Source: Vicia villosa (taxonomy: Eukaryota; Streptophyta; Magnoliopsida; Fabales; Fabaceae). From it: DNA of 64,000 bases. The notes beneath the pieces are model-generated. The model had not been told where the DNA came from and made no database searches. It was given only the letters and a program-made list of their open reading frames with translations. The number at the start of each line of letters is the position of its first letter. Within the stretch, counting starts at the first letter, position 1. The stretch lies in assembly GCF_029867415.1 (NCBI RefSeq), contig NC_081182.1, positions 16,118,497 through 16,182,496 on the forward strand, written 5' to 3'. This document shows positions 16,030 to 27,298 of the stretch, one piece after another. The position numbers and the translations under genes are program-made.

Positions 16030-16126
16030 GGTGTTCCAACGTTAGGTTAAAGACTGAAACTGAACTCAGATGTTTTGTTGTTAATATGAATAAAATATGA
16101 TATAGGTGCTACTCTTTCTTGTTTGC

Positions 16127-16157
<31 letters not shown>

Positions 16158-16302
16158 GGAATAAAACACATCTTGAGAAGTAATTATTATTATTATTTTA
16201 TTAAAATGAGACACAATTTGACACGTGGCAGTGGGCATAAGAGTCTTTTCCATGACATATATATTTCTTATATTATAGATTAAAAATAAAGGAATAAACA
16301 AA
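16030..16302 (-). promoter_or_regulatory. RPT4 upstream region with TGGGC elements, G-box and (AT)n
   Basis: Immediately 5' of the RPT4 start. A TA dinucleotide run occupies about 16130-16156. TGGGC, reported as the core of the proteasome-related cis-element bound by NAC53/NAC78-type factors, occurs at 16232-16236 (plus) and 16125-16129 (minus). A G-box core CACGTG is at 16222-16227. A role in co-regulation with other proteasome genes is inference from these motifs. Confidence 0.5.
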
Positions 16303-17639
16303 TTGATTCACAGTGACATAAGAATAGACGTATATGAGAAGAATTTACCTGGGAGGGAGTTCCGGAAGGGAGGTAGCACGGTGCACAAATTGATTCACAC
16401 TGAGCTAAGTAATAATCCCTTGACAATTGTTAGAAACCGTGTACGGGTATCGTTGGTTCTTGGCTTCAACCTGGGATTAGCTGCAAAATTGATGATAAGT
16501 TTCATGCTCAGAACGACAATCCATGCCAACTTGTACGCTCAATTGTTTGTTTTGTTTCATGGAAGCAAAGAAAACAAGAGCAAGTAGAACGATAGAGTGA
16601 GAGAGAGGCGCCGCTGGCCCTCTTCGATCTGTTTTAGGTTTTTTCTAAAAAAAACAACCTTCTTTGTTAGACCCGGTCCGGCTCAAACTTTTTTTATTTT
16701 ATTATTTCAGTTTTTGGGCTTTTCTCCCCATTCCGGTTTTTGACACTCCGTGGCCTAATAATTCTCTTTTAGTTTCATTTAAATATTTTCTTTAAAAGGG
16801 GATTTAGTATTTTAATTTAAGTATAGAATTTATTTTTCCAATCTCTTATTTAAAATACCAAAAAAATATATATTGTTAGGACAAAGTTTTCTTTTTATGT
16901 ATTTTTCATATGTTTAGAACTATGTTTTTAATTAAAACATATTAATACTCCAAAAATATTTTAGATATTTATGTTTATGATTTTATTACCATTCCCTAGA
17001 TGTTACTTTTGAAGTTAGCAATGTGGATCTTACCTTCAACAAGAACATTGAGGGTATTTTTATTTGGTCGTATCATGTTAATGGTAATCACATAGATAAA
17101 AGCAGATACACGTGGCTTCTTAAAGACATTGATAGAGTCGCCACCCAAAACATTGTTGATATATCCCTAAAGACCAATGATCTTATTATTGAACTTTAAT
17201 ACCATGTTTCATTGGTTTAGTTAATTGGAAAAAAAATTGCTCCCCAAAAAATCATGGATGGCCTCGGAATCATAGCGGCCAGGATGCAAACACTTATCTT
17301 TTGGAAAAACTAGTATGTTCCAAGCAAATAGGTATTCTTCTGGTGCCTAAATTCTCTTTCACGCTATCGTTGTAGACTTTCCCACTTGGAGTTCCACAAT
17401 CAATACCAAGAATGTTTTCAATAGATTTTTGTTTAGAGTGCTAGTTCTAAAACTTCGTCATTCAAGTTGAGTCACTAGATCTCCCTTAAGGTTCTTTGTG
17501 TCATTGCCCTTTATGTTCATTTTCATAATTTAACTCTTCATATGAAAAGATGTTTGCTCAAATAATTTTCCCATGCTCAAATAATTTTCCCCACCTATGC
17601 ATCAATTAAATATATGGAGATTTAAATTGATAAGTTGGC
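16303..17639. other. Unassigned DNA upstream of RPT4
   Basis: A 94-codon plus-strand frame (16303-16587) and a 66-codon frame ending at about 17200 match no family I recognise and lack gene context. A GC-richer patch lies at 16600-16680. The right part may belong to the gypsy remnant that follows. Confidence 0.4.
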
Positions 17640-18010
17640 TCAGTAGCTCTCACAACCATCTCAAGTAAGCACCACAATTATAAATCCAATAAAGCATAAC
17701 ATCGTAAATGTTATTACTACAAGATGCCATGAAGCTATCAGAGAACAACCTCTCAAAGAAACAATAAATGTGAGTGAAACATATCTCGACTTCACAAGCG
17801 TGGAGATGGAAATTCGAGAGCTTGTTGAAAAAGAGAAAAATGTTTAAGAAGAACCAACCAAAAAGTTGTCGAGGTCAGAGATAAGACATCTTTATCATCA
17901 TAGATTTCTTGAACAAAAAGATGACAAGAGTTTGGAAATATTTTGTGGATGTGTTCAAAAACTTCCAAAACATTTGATATCCTAAATTACTAGAGAAAAT
18001 GCTCATAAAT
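17640..18010 (+). pseudogene. Degenerate Ty3/gypsy (Athila/Tat-like) gag remnant
   Basis: A frame starting at about 17682 reads NPIKHNIVNVITTR and, after an internal TAA, continues with HHRFLEQKDDKSLEIF. This order resembles the gag C-terminus of Athila/Tat elements, where an ITTRSGK-type motif precedes a PQR...KQ-DDK-F-KFLEIF block. The SGK of the motif is altered and at least one stop is present. No LTRs or pol accompany it. The assignment rests on remembered family motifs. Confidence 0.5.
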
Positions 18011-18053
18011 AGATGAATTTTCAATAATTCAAGTGTTGCACCCTATTACTGCG

Positions 18054-18215
18054 GGGTGGTAACCGGTTACAGGGTCAAAAAATGCTTTTGATACCTGATA
18101 AGTTGTTCTGGAGTTAATGTAACCGGCTACCGTAAAAGTGGTAACCTGTTACACCTGAGGTGTTTTGTTTTTATTTTTGGTTATGCTTCAGTGGTAATTG
18201 GTTACCAGTCAAAAT
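18054..18215. repeat. Cluster of GGTAACCGGTTAC-like palindromes
   Basis: GGTAACCGGTTAC, GTAACCGGCTACC, GGTAACCTGTTAC and GGTAATTGGTTACC occur within 160 bp. All are variants of one 12-14 bp palindrome, spaced about 45-70 bp apart. No coding frame. Confidence 0.6.
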
Positions 18216-18436
18216 TTTGGGTTTTTAGACAATTTTAGGGGTGTTCAAAACTAAACTGGTCCAATATAAAACCATAAAATTGAACCGAACCAAACTTAAA
18301 CCGTAAAAAATCGCTTATGGTTCGGATGTATTTGGGTCATTTTTAACAAAACCTCACGGTTTGATTTGGCTTGCGGTTTGTAATTTATAAATCGAACCAA
18401 ACCGCATTACGTTACAACCAACATTCACTTAACCCA

Positions 18437-18634
18437 TGTCAAAACAAATTATGGCTTGATGCCTCTTTCATTATCTTTTCCTCTATAAATAATACATACA
18501 GCCTCAATAATTACATAATTATCACTACTAATTACAAATATCTTGATTTGAATTATAATTATATACAATTACTAATTTCCTAAGTTATATAAAATATAAT
18601 AGGAAACTAATAATATCATATTTCCTTATTGACA
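18437..18634 (-). repeat. Copia 3' LTR, copy 1
   Basis: 198 bp, TGTCAA...TTGACA termini. It differs from its partner by an extra CATA near 18493 and a few substitutions. Confidence 0.93.
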
Positions 18635-21600
18635 TTCCCCCTCAAATTGATGCGCCTTGTCAAGCATCATCAATTTGCTAACGAGAAATTGATGTCGAGG
18701 ACGAGGAAAAGCCTTGGTGAATATATCAGCAAGCTGAAGTTGTGAGGTGACATGCGGAAGAGATATAGTGTGATTCTCAAAGGCTTCCCGAATAGAATGA
18801 CAATCCACCTCGATATGCTTAGTTCGTTCGTGAAAAACAGGATTGGCAGCAATTTGAATAGCACTAGTATTGTCAGCATAGAGAGGTATTGCTGTTTGCT
18901 GAGAGAAACCAAGGTCAGTTAGAAGACCATGAAGCCAAATAATTTCCGAACAGGCTGTTGGCATAGCTCGATATTCAGATTCAGTGGAGGACTTGGAAAC
19001 TCGTGCTTGTTTTTTTACTTTTCCAAGAAATTAAAGCGGAACCAAGAAACATGCACCAACCGGTGACATATCGTCGAGTATCAGGACAACCTGCCCAATC
19101 AGCATCGTTATAGCCAACCAAATCAATGGATGATCCAATAGGAAAGAAGAGGCCACGGTGAGAGCTACCTTTCAAGCAACGAATGATGCGACGAACAACA
19201 GCCAAATGAAGGTGTCGAGGAGTGTGCCTAAATTGACTGACTTGTTGGACTGCAAATGAGATGTCGGGGCGCGTAATTGTTAGATAATTAAGACTCCCCA
19301 CTAGTTGACGATATAAAAGTGTACCAGGCAAAAGATCACCCTCATCACGATGGTATTTGACGTTAACTTCAAGAGGAGTATCCACCGGAGCAGCAGATTG
19401 GAGCCCCGCCAAGGAGATTAGATCTGTAGTATACTTGTGTTGATGAAGAAAAATGCCATTGGAATTAGAATGAACTTCAAGACCCAAGAAATAATGCAGG
19501 CAACCAAGATCTTTCATCTGAAATGAGGCTTGAAGTTGTTGTTTAAGTTGTTGTATGGCCACTTGATTAGAACCAGTAATGACCATGTCATCAACATAAA
19601 TAAGAAGAAGCACAATTCCAGTAGTCGTGCGATGGATGAATAAGGAGGACTCATATTGACTTTGAGTAAAAGAAAATCCAAGAACAATAGATAGAAATTT
19701 TTCATACCATGCCCGAGGAGCTTGTCGCAGGCCATATAAAGAGCGTTTAAGCTTGCAAACACCTGGAGAGGATGAAAATAGACCCTGAGGAGAAGTCATA
19801 TAAATATTTTCTTCAAGGTCCCCAAATATTTTATTCAAGGTCCCCATGAAGAAAAACATTCTTCACATCCATTTGATGAAGGGACCAGCCTGCAGAAGCA
19901 GCAATAGAAAGCATTGTTCTAATGGTAGTCATCTTGGCTACAGGAGCAAACGTCTCATCATAGTTTATTCTATATTCTTGTTTGTTTCCCAAAGCGACCA
20001 AGCGAGCCTTGTAACGATTGAGAGAACCATCAGAATTCAACTTCAGAGAATATACCCATTTGCAACCTATGGGCTTCACATCAGGTGGACAAGAGACAAC
20101 GTCCCAAGTAAAGTTATCCTGGAGTGCTTGTAGTTCATCTTGCATTGCTTTAACCCAACATGGGTCTTTAACTGCCTGTGAATAACATGTAGGAACAACT
20201 ATATTCGATCAGGTGGTAGATAAAGAAGTATGCCAAGAACCATACCTATCTGGGGGGTGAGACTCTCTTGTGGATTTCCGCAGTGGTTCTAGCGCAGGTT
20301 CAGGTGGCGGATCAGTGTTGAGAAGTGGCGGGGAGCGCCTAACATACACAAGTCCGGGTTTAAAACGCTTTATAGACCGAGAGACCTCTTGGAAATTGGG
20401 TAGAATAGAAACATCATAAGAATTATGGGAAAGATGCGGGAAAAAGAATTGATGATCAAAGAAAATCACATAGCGAGAAATACGGATGCGATGTGCAGAG
20501 GCATCATAACACAAGAATCCTTTTTGATTAAGACTATATCCCATAAATGCACATTGGACAGATTGTGCCTCAAGCTTATGACATTCACGAGGCGATAAGT
20601 GAAGAAAACATACACAACCGAAAGTGTGAAGATTATGATAATTGGGATGAGTGTTAAAAAGACGAAAGAAAGGTGTATCAAATCTAGAACCTGAGATGGA
20701 AGACGGTTGATCAATAAAACATCGGTGGACAAAGCTTCAACCCAAAATTTTGATGGAACAGAGGCTTGAAGCAGTAATGTTCTTGTAACATCAAGCAAGT
20801 GCCGGTTTTTGCGTTCAGCAATGCCATTTTGTTGAGGTGTATAAGGACAAGACCGTTGAAAAATAATTCGTTTTTGCTGTAAGTATTTTTGAAACTCGTG
20901 AGAGGTATACTCTCCTCCCGAGCCAGTGCGTAAAATCTTAATGCTGGTTTGAAATTGGTTCTCAAGATATGCCACAAAGTTCTTAAACATAGTGAAAACC
21001 TCAGCTTTAGAGCGTAATAAATATAACCAAGTAAATCGACTATAGTCATCTATACACGCCACAAAATATTTATATTTAGCATGAGATAAAATAGGAGACA
21101 TACCCTAAACATCACTATGAATAACATCAAAACATTTGGTAGCACGGTGAGTAGGAGAAGAAAAAGGAAGAGTTTTACTTTTACCAAGTTTGCAAACAAC
21201 ACAAGGAATGGAAGAACTAGACATAACTGTCTTGTTTCCAATCAATCCACTTTTTATTAAATGAGAGAAAACGACAGAATTCGGGTGACCCAACTTTCTA
21301 TGCCAATCCTCACATTGATGAGGAACATTATTACAAGTAAAAGAAACATTACTAGAATTAAACTGGAGAGGAAACAAACAACCCACTTTATGCCCCCTCG
21401 CGATCACTTTCCCCGACACGTGATCCTGCACAGAACAACCAGCACGAGAGAAATTAACATCGCAATTATTATCCACCAATTGTCCAACTGAAATCAAATT
21501 TGAAACAAGTCCAGGGGATACAAACACATCCCGAAAAGAGGAATTAATGTCACCAACAACACTTATAGGAAGAGTATTACCATCTGCAATCTGAATTTTT

Positions 21601-21823
21601 CGGTGCCGTTGTATGTGTGAACATTATGCAAATTTTCAAGGGAGCCAGTCATGTGATTGGAGGCCCCGGAATCAATAAACCAAGGTGGAGAGGCAGTGTA
21701 ATAATTACCTTGGATGCCTAAGGCAGAGAGGGCAGAGAGTACCATTTGTTGCACACTTTCTGGAGTCAAGGCAGCAACAACATTGTTGGAGGCAGCAGCG
21801 GCATAGGTCTGGCCTATTGGCAT
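18626..21823 (-). pseudogene. Copia pol (PR-IN-RT-RNase H), broken, copy 1
   Basis: Pieces in order: protease with FIDSGASNHM (21563-21823); integrase zinc domain HRKLGHP...CVVCKLGKS (21105-21527); integrase core with the first catalytic Asp in ACIDDYSRFTWLY and the Glu in QNGIAERKNR (20466-21101); a C-terminal integrase/linker piece (20209-20544); RT palm N-terminal half (19831-20145); RT active site IYVDDMVITGSN and RNase H start DADWAGCPDTRR (18981-19859); RNase H end with ADNTSAIQIAANP (18626-18964). The central integrase Asp is replaced: the motif reads RTGSGGEY where RTDxGGEY is expected. A 22-bp tandem duplication near 19811-19855 shifts the RT frame. Other breaks fall between most pieces, so the element could not mobilise itself. 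Confidence 0.9.
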
Positions 21824-22580
21824 GAAAGGCCTGCACTGGTCTCTTTTTGGGCCAGGTCAGGCATTCTGCAATGATGTGACCATGTTGCTTACAGTAGTTA
21901 CAAAATTTCTTGTTACAATTGCGAGCAATGTGGCCAAACTGTTTGCAGGAAAAACATTGAACTTGCTTCATATCACGCGATTTCCCTTTACTTTGGGCAG
22001 AATAGGCCACAGAAACGACATCCATAGTAGTATTGTCGTTTGACATGGCCCCTTGAGTTAACAGACGCTGCTCCTCCCGCAGTAATTCTCCAAGACACAC
22101 ATCTAAAGAAGGAGGTGGAGATCGATTCAGCAGTCCAGCACGTACAGCTTCAAATTCTGGTCTAAGTTTCATTAAAAACTGATCCCGCTTGCTGACTTCA
22201 TAAATAGTTTGAACAACAATGAGTGCGGCCCCAGAAAGATCACCATGTAAAATAATTGAATGTTCAGCCCACAGATTAAGGAACCCAGAATAGTAGTCTT
22301 GAATCGAAAGACCGCTTTGACGATAATTAGCTATGTCAAGTTCCAACTGGAATCTTTTTGCATCATTGTTTTGGTTGTAAATGCGCTTCAGGTAATCCCA
22401 CATGTCCTTAGCAGTAGAATAGGAACGCAGATTATTAACCATGTGGGGTTCGATGTACGCGAGAATCCAAGATATAATTTGAGCATCCTTTGTATGCCAT
22501 GCCTCCAATGCAGTTTTGTCAGTTGGAAGTGTTGAAGTACCATCAACATGGCCCCACACACCTTTTCCTTTCACGTACAT
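21705..22580 (-). pseudogene. Copia gag with zinc knuckle, copy 1
   Basis: 291 codons. The N-terminal two thirds has the copia gag (UBN2-like) pattern, including AWHTKDAQIISWIL and IYNQNNDAKRFQLELDIAN. A CCHC knuckle CFSCKQFGHIARNC is followed by a second CxxC-H-C group. The reading then leaves the true frame at about 21,825-21,840, where the protease frame begins, so the last ~30 codons (Cys-rich) are probably off-frame. Gag would form the virus-like particle. Confidence 0.85.
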
Positions 22581-22850
22581 CCTAAATTGAAACTCTCAAG
22601 CAGCATAATTTTTGGCCGTAAAACGAACACAGAAGAAGTTCTCTTTTTCCATGAGAAAACGGCGAATAACGAAACGAAGTGATCAAAAATAGATCGCACA
22701 ATACTCGTGCGCAAGGAACAAAAAGAGTTGATCAACTACTATTGCAGTAGTTGTTACTCCTCTAAGGGTTTTTTTTTATAAAAAACTAACAAGACCAGAG
22801 AACTAAGAGGAAAAAAATCACGGTTCAAGATTCAAGAGCTCTTGATACCG

Positions 22851-23044
22851 TGTCAAAACAAATTCTGGCTTGATGCCTCTTTCATTATCTTTTCCTCTAT
22901 AAATAATACAGCCCCAATAATTACATAATTATCACTACTAATTACAAATATCTTGATTTGAATTATAATTATATACAATTACTAATTTCCTAAGTTATAC
23001 AAAATATAGTAGGAAACTAATAATATCATATTTCCTTATTGACA
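22851..23044 (-). repeat. Copia 5' LTR, copy 1 (source of the array LTR fragments)
   Basis: 194 bp. The array units reuse this LTR from the base after TTTC (ATTATCTTTTCCTC...) to its GACA end. They share its ACAAAATATAGTAGG variant rather than that of the other LTR, identifying it as the parent. Confidence 0.93.
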
Positions 23045-24281
23045 ACCCACATCCAACCCAAATTCAAACCTGTTATACTTTAATCTTACGATTACAAATG
23101 ATTTTTCAATTTCGCACACTCGAGGTTTCAGTTTAAGTCTTCTCAAATCTCGCCTAGCAATATCACGCCTTCTTCTCATCTTCTTTTCCATGTACATATC
23201 ACCTCTTCTTCTCTAGTCTCTCATCTCTTAAGTTCTTTCTTTTCCATTTTATTATTTTTATTCTACTGTTCTCTCTTCCAACTACGTTTTTAATATTTCT
23301 TTTATTCTCTAATCTCTCCTATCTTTTGTTCTTTCTTTTTCATCTTCTCTAATCTTTCACTTCTCTCTTTTTTTCTATTTCATTATAATGTTTTGATATT
23401 GTTTTATGCTACTATTTTTATGTTTTTATTCCACTTTTATCTAATTTTATTTATGTATATTAAATGAAAAGTTGTTGTCTAAATATGACGATTTTTGCTA
23501 TTATTTGATAACGTATAAATGACTAAATACAAAGTTATGTTGTCATCTATATGTGTATGTATGACTCAATAATTTTAAAAAAAATCGAACCAACCCAAAC
23601 TGCATTAGCTTTATGTGATTTGATTCGGATTTATTTATAAAAGTCAACAGAACTGCACACTTTTTCTCTTGCGCTTCGGATATTTTTCACCTCAAAATCG
23701 CTCAAATCGCATCGCAAACACCTCTAAGCAATTTTATGGCTTATTTTGGTTTGCAATTTATTTTATATGAATACCCTCATTTAATATAATATTTTGGCTA
23801 ATAATTATATTAGTTTATTAATGCAATTTAGATGCTCTCTATCTTCCTCTCTCTCTCGCACACATTTCTCTTCATCTATCACTATCTTCTTCTCTACAAG
23901 CACCAAAAATCTCCATTGATTTACAAAGTGTAACCGTATATTCTAACAATAATTGCTAAATAATTGCTAAATTTATGAAAGACATCATCACTTCTAAAAA
24001 GATATCAATATCAATAGATAATAAAACAATTCTTCTCCACAATCACCAAAACCCTCTAAAAGAAAAAAAAACAATTATATTTGTTTTTGAAAAAAGTCAC
24101 TTACAATTTTTTTAAAATAAATAAAAATAAACTAACGTAATAATCAAATTTTTTTGAGAAGAAAGGAAAGAAGAGGATGTATTAATTTCGGTACTATTAT
24201 TTATTTTTTTAAATGGTTACCAGTACTAATAACACAACCATTTATATGCTACGCTTAATGCATATAGAAAACATTAAAAAT

Positions 24282-24354
24282 TTCCGTAGCCGGGACTTGA
24301 ACCCGGGTCTCTCGGGTGAGAGCCAAGTATCCTGACCAACTAGACTACAACAGA
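24282..24354 (-). tRNA. tRNA-Glu (CUC), array unit 1, degenerate
   Basis: 73 nt with a CTC anticodon loop (CTCTCAC) between CTTGG and CCGAG. The acceptor stem is damaged: 5' TCTGTTG faces 3' CTACGGA (two mismatches). The Pol III terminator TTTTT follows 3 nt after the end. Its 5' flank is the LTR fragment of U2. Probably impaired. Confidence 0.75.
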
Positions 24355-25763
24355 ATGCTGACATTATCTTTTCCTCTATAAATAATACAGCCTCAATGAT
24401 TACATAATTAACACTACTAATTACAAATATCTTGATTTGAATTATAATTATATACAATTACTAATTTCCTAAGTTATACAAAATATAGTAGGAAACTAAT
24501 AATATCATATTTCCTTATTGACAACCCACATCCAACCCAAATTCAAACCTGTTATACTTTAATCTTACGATTACAAATGATTTTTCAATTTCGCACACTC
24601 GAGGTTTCAGTTTAAGTCTTCTCAAATCTCGCCTAGCAATATCACGCCTTCTTCTCATCTTCTTTTCCATGTACATATCACCTCTTCTTCTCTAGTCTCT
24701 CATCTCTTAAGTTCTTTCTTTTCCATTTTATTATTTTTATTCTACTGTTCTCTCTTCCAACTACGTTTTTAATATTTCTTTTATTCTCTAATCTCTCCTA
24801 TCTTTTGTTCTTTCTTTTTCATCTTCTCTAATCTTTCACTTCTCTCTTTTTTTCTATTTCATTATAATGTTTTGATATTGTTTTATGCTACTATTTTTAT
24901 GTTTTTATTCCACTTTTATCTAATTTTATTTATGTATATTAAATGAAAAGTTGTTGTCTAAATATGACGATTTCTGCTATTATTTGATAACATATAAATG
25001 ACTAAATACAAAGTTATGTTGTCATCTATATGTGTATGTATGACTCAATAATTTTAAAAAAAAACTGAACCAACCCAAACTGCATTAGCTTTATGTGATT
25101 TGATTCGGATTTATTTATAAAAGTCAACAGAACTGCACACTTTTTCTCTTGCGGTTCGGATATTTTTCACCTCAAAATCACTCAAACCGCATCGCAAACA
25201 CCTCTAAGCAATTTTATGGCTTATTTTGGGTTGCAATTTATTTTATATGAATACCCTCATTTAATATAATATTTTGGCTAATAATTACATTAGTTTATTA
25301 ATGCAATTTAGATGCTCTCTATCTTCCTCTCTCTCTCTCGCACACATTTCTCTTCATCTATCACTATCTTCTTCTCCACAAGCACCAAAAATCTCCATTG
25401 ATTTACAAAGTGTAACCGTATATTCTAACAATAATTGCTAAATAATTGCTAAATTTATGAAAGACATCGTCACTTCTAAAAAGATATCAATATCAATAGG
25501 TAATAAAACAATTCTTCTCCACAAACACCAAAACCCTCTAAAAGAAAAAAAAACAATTATATTTGTTTTTGAAAATAGTCACTTACAATTTTTTTAAAAT
25601 AAATAAAAATAAACTAAAGTAATAATCAAATTTTTTAGAGAAGAAAGGAAAGAAGAGGATGTATTAATTTCGGTACAATTATTTATTTTTTTAAATGGTT
25701 ACCAGTACTAGTAACACAACCATTTATATGCTACGCTTAATGCATATAGAAAACATTAAAAAT

Positions 25764-25836
25764 TTCCGTTGCCGGGACTTGAACCCGGGTCTCTCGGGTG
25801 AGAGCCGAGTATCCTGACCAACTAGACTACAACGGA
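25764..25836 (-). tRNA. tRNA-Glu (CUC), array unit 2
   Basis: 73 nt cloverleaf: acceptor TCCGTTG/CAACGGA, anticodon stem CTCGG/CCGAG with loop CTCTCAC (anticodon CTC), T arm CCGGG-TTCAAGT-CCCGG. A TTTTT terminator lies just downstream. An LTR-derived TATTTATA box lies at -30 to -23. No defects seen. Confidence 0.92.
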
Positions 25837-27225
25837 ATGCTGACATTATCTTTTCCTCTATAAATAATACAGCCTCAATGATTACATAATTATCACTACT
25901 AATTACAAATATCTTGATTTGAATTATAATTATATACAATTACTAATTTCCTAAGTTATACAAAATATAGTAGGAAACTAATAATATCATATTTCCTTAT
26001 TGACAACCCACATTCAACCCAAATTCAAACCTATTATACTTTAATCTTACGATTACAAATGATTTTTCAATTTCGCACACTCGAGGTTTCAGTTTAAGTC
26101 TTCTCAAATCTCGCCTAGCGATATCACGCCTTCTTCTCATCTTCTTTTCCATGTACATATCACCTCTTCTTCTCTAGTCTCTCATCTCTTAAGTTCTTTC
26201 TTTTCCATTTTATTATTTTTATTCTATTGTTCTCTCTTCCAACTACGTTTTTGATATTCCTTTTATTCTCTAATCTCTCCTATCTTTTGTTCTTTCTTTT
26301 TCATCTTCTCTAATCTTTCACTTCTCTCTTTTTTTCTATTTCATTATAATGTTTTGATATTGTTTTATGCTACTATTTTTATGTTTTTATTCCACTTTTA
26401 TCTAATTTTATTTATGTATATTAAATGAAAAGTTGTTGTCTAAATATGACGATTTTTGCTATTATTTGATAACGTATAAATGACTAAATACAAAGTTATG
26501 TTGTCATCTATATGTGTATGTATGACTCAATAATTTAAAAAAAAAAACGAACCAACCCAAACTGCATTAGCTTTATGTGATTTGATTCGGATTTATTTAT
26601 AAAAGTCAACAGAACTGCACACTTTTTCTCTTGCGGTTCGGATATTTTTCACCTCAAAATCGCTCAAACCGCATCGCAAACACCTCTAAGCAATTTTATG
26701 GCTTATTTTGGGTTGCAATTTATTTTATATGAATACCCTCATTTAATATAATATTTTGGCTAATAATTATATTAGTTTATTAATGCAATTTAGATGCTCT
26801 CTATCTTCCTCTCTCTCTCGCACACATTTCTCTTCATCTATCACTATCTTCTTCTCCACAAGCACCAAAAATCTCCATTGATTTACAAAGTGTAACCGTA
26901 TATTCTAACAATAATTGCTAAATAATTGTTAAATTTATGAAAGACATCATCACTTCTAAAAAGATATCAATATCAATAGGTAATAAAACAATTCTTCTCC
27001 ACAAACACCAAAACCCTCTAAAAGAAAAAAAAACAATTATATTTGTTTTTGAAAAAAGTCACTTACAATTTTTTTAAAATAAATAAAAATAAACTAAAGT
27101 AATAATCAAATTTTTTTGAGAAGAAAGGAAAGAAGAGGATGTATTAATTTCGGTACAATTATTTATTTTTTTAAATGGTTACCAGTACTATGCTACGCTT
27201 AATGCATATAGAAAACATTAAAAAT

Positions 27226-27298
27226 TTCCGTTGCCGGGACTTGAACCCAGGTCTCTCGGGTGAGAGCCGAGTATCCTGACCAACTAGACTACAACGGA
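27226..27298 (-). tRNA. tRNA-Glu (CUC), array unit 3
   Basis: As unit 2, but the T stem reads CTGGG/CCCGG, a U-G wobble that keeps pairing. TTTTT terminator present. Confidence 0.9.

Larger units (their letters stand above)
18437..23044 (-). mobile_element. Ty1-copia retrotransposon, complete ends, decayed coding
   Basis: LTRs at 18437-18634 and 22851-23044 (TG...CA) are flanked by the perfect 5-bp duplication ACCCA (18432-18436 and 23045-23049). On the minus strand the primer-binding site (22850 downward, CGGTATCAAGAGC) resembles the initiator-Met tRNA complement TGGTATCAGAGC. The polypurine tract TTTGAGGGGGAA lies directly before the 3' LTR (18635-18646). Domain order on the minus strand is gag, protease, integrase, reverse transcriptase, RNase H, the copia order. 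The LTRs differ by a 4-bp indel and about 4 substitutions (about 2%), so the insertion is fairly young. The coding region has several frame breaks and a lost integrase catalytic residue. Confidence 0.95.
18237..23726. mobile_element. Non-autonomous hAT-like element split by a copia insertion
   Basis: The left end AGGGGTGTTCAAAA and right end GCAAACACCTCTA are imperfect inverted termini of the TAGRGGTGTT type. Both halves contain AACCGAACC/GGTTCGGAT-type subterminal motifs. The flanks ACAATTTT (left) and GCAATTTT (right) match at 7 of 8 bases, as an aged hAT target duplication would. Removing the copia element (18437-23044 plus one ACCCA) leaves about 880 bp without coding capacity. The right half (23050-23726) became part of the tandem array units. 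Confidence 0.55.

Noticed and set aside
16303..16587. 94-codon frame upstream of RPT4 as a divergent gene
   Set aside because: No recognisable family, no splice partners and AT-rich context; left as unassigned DNA.
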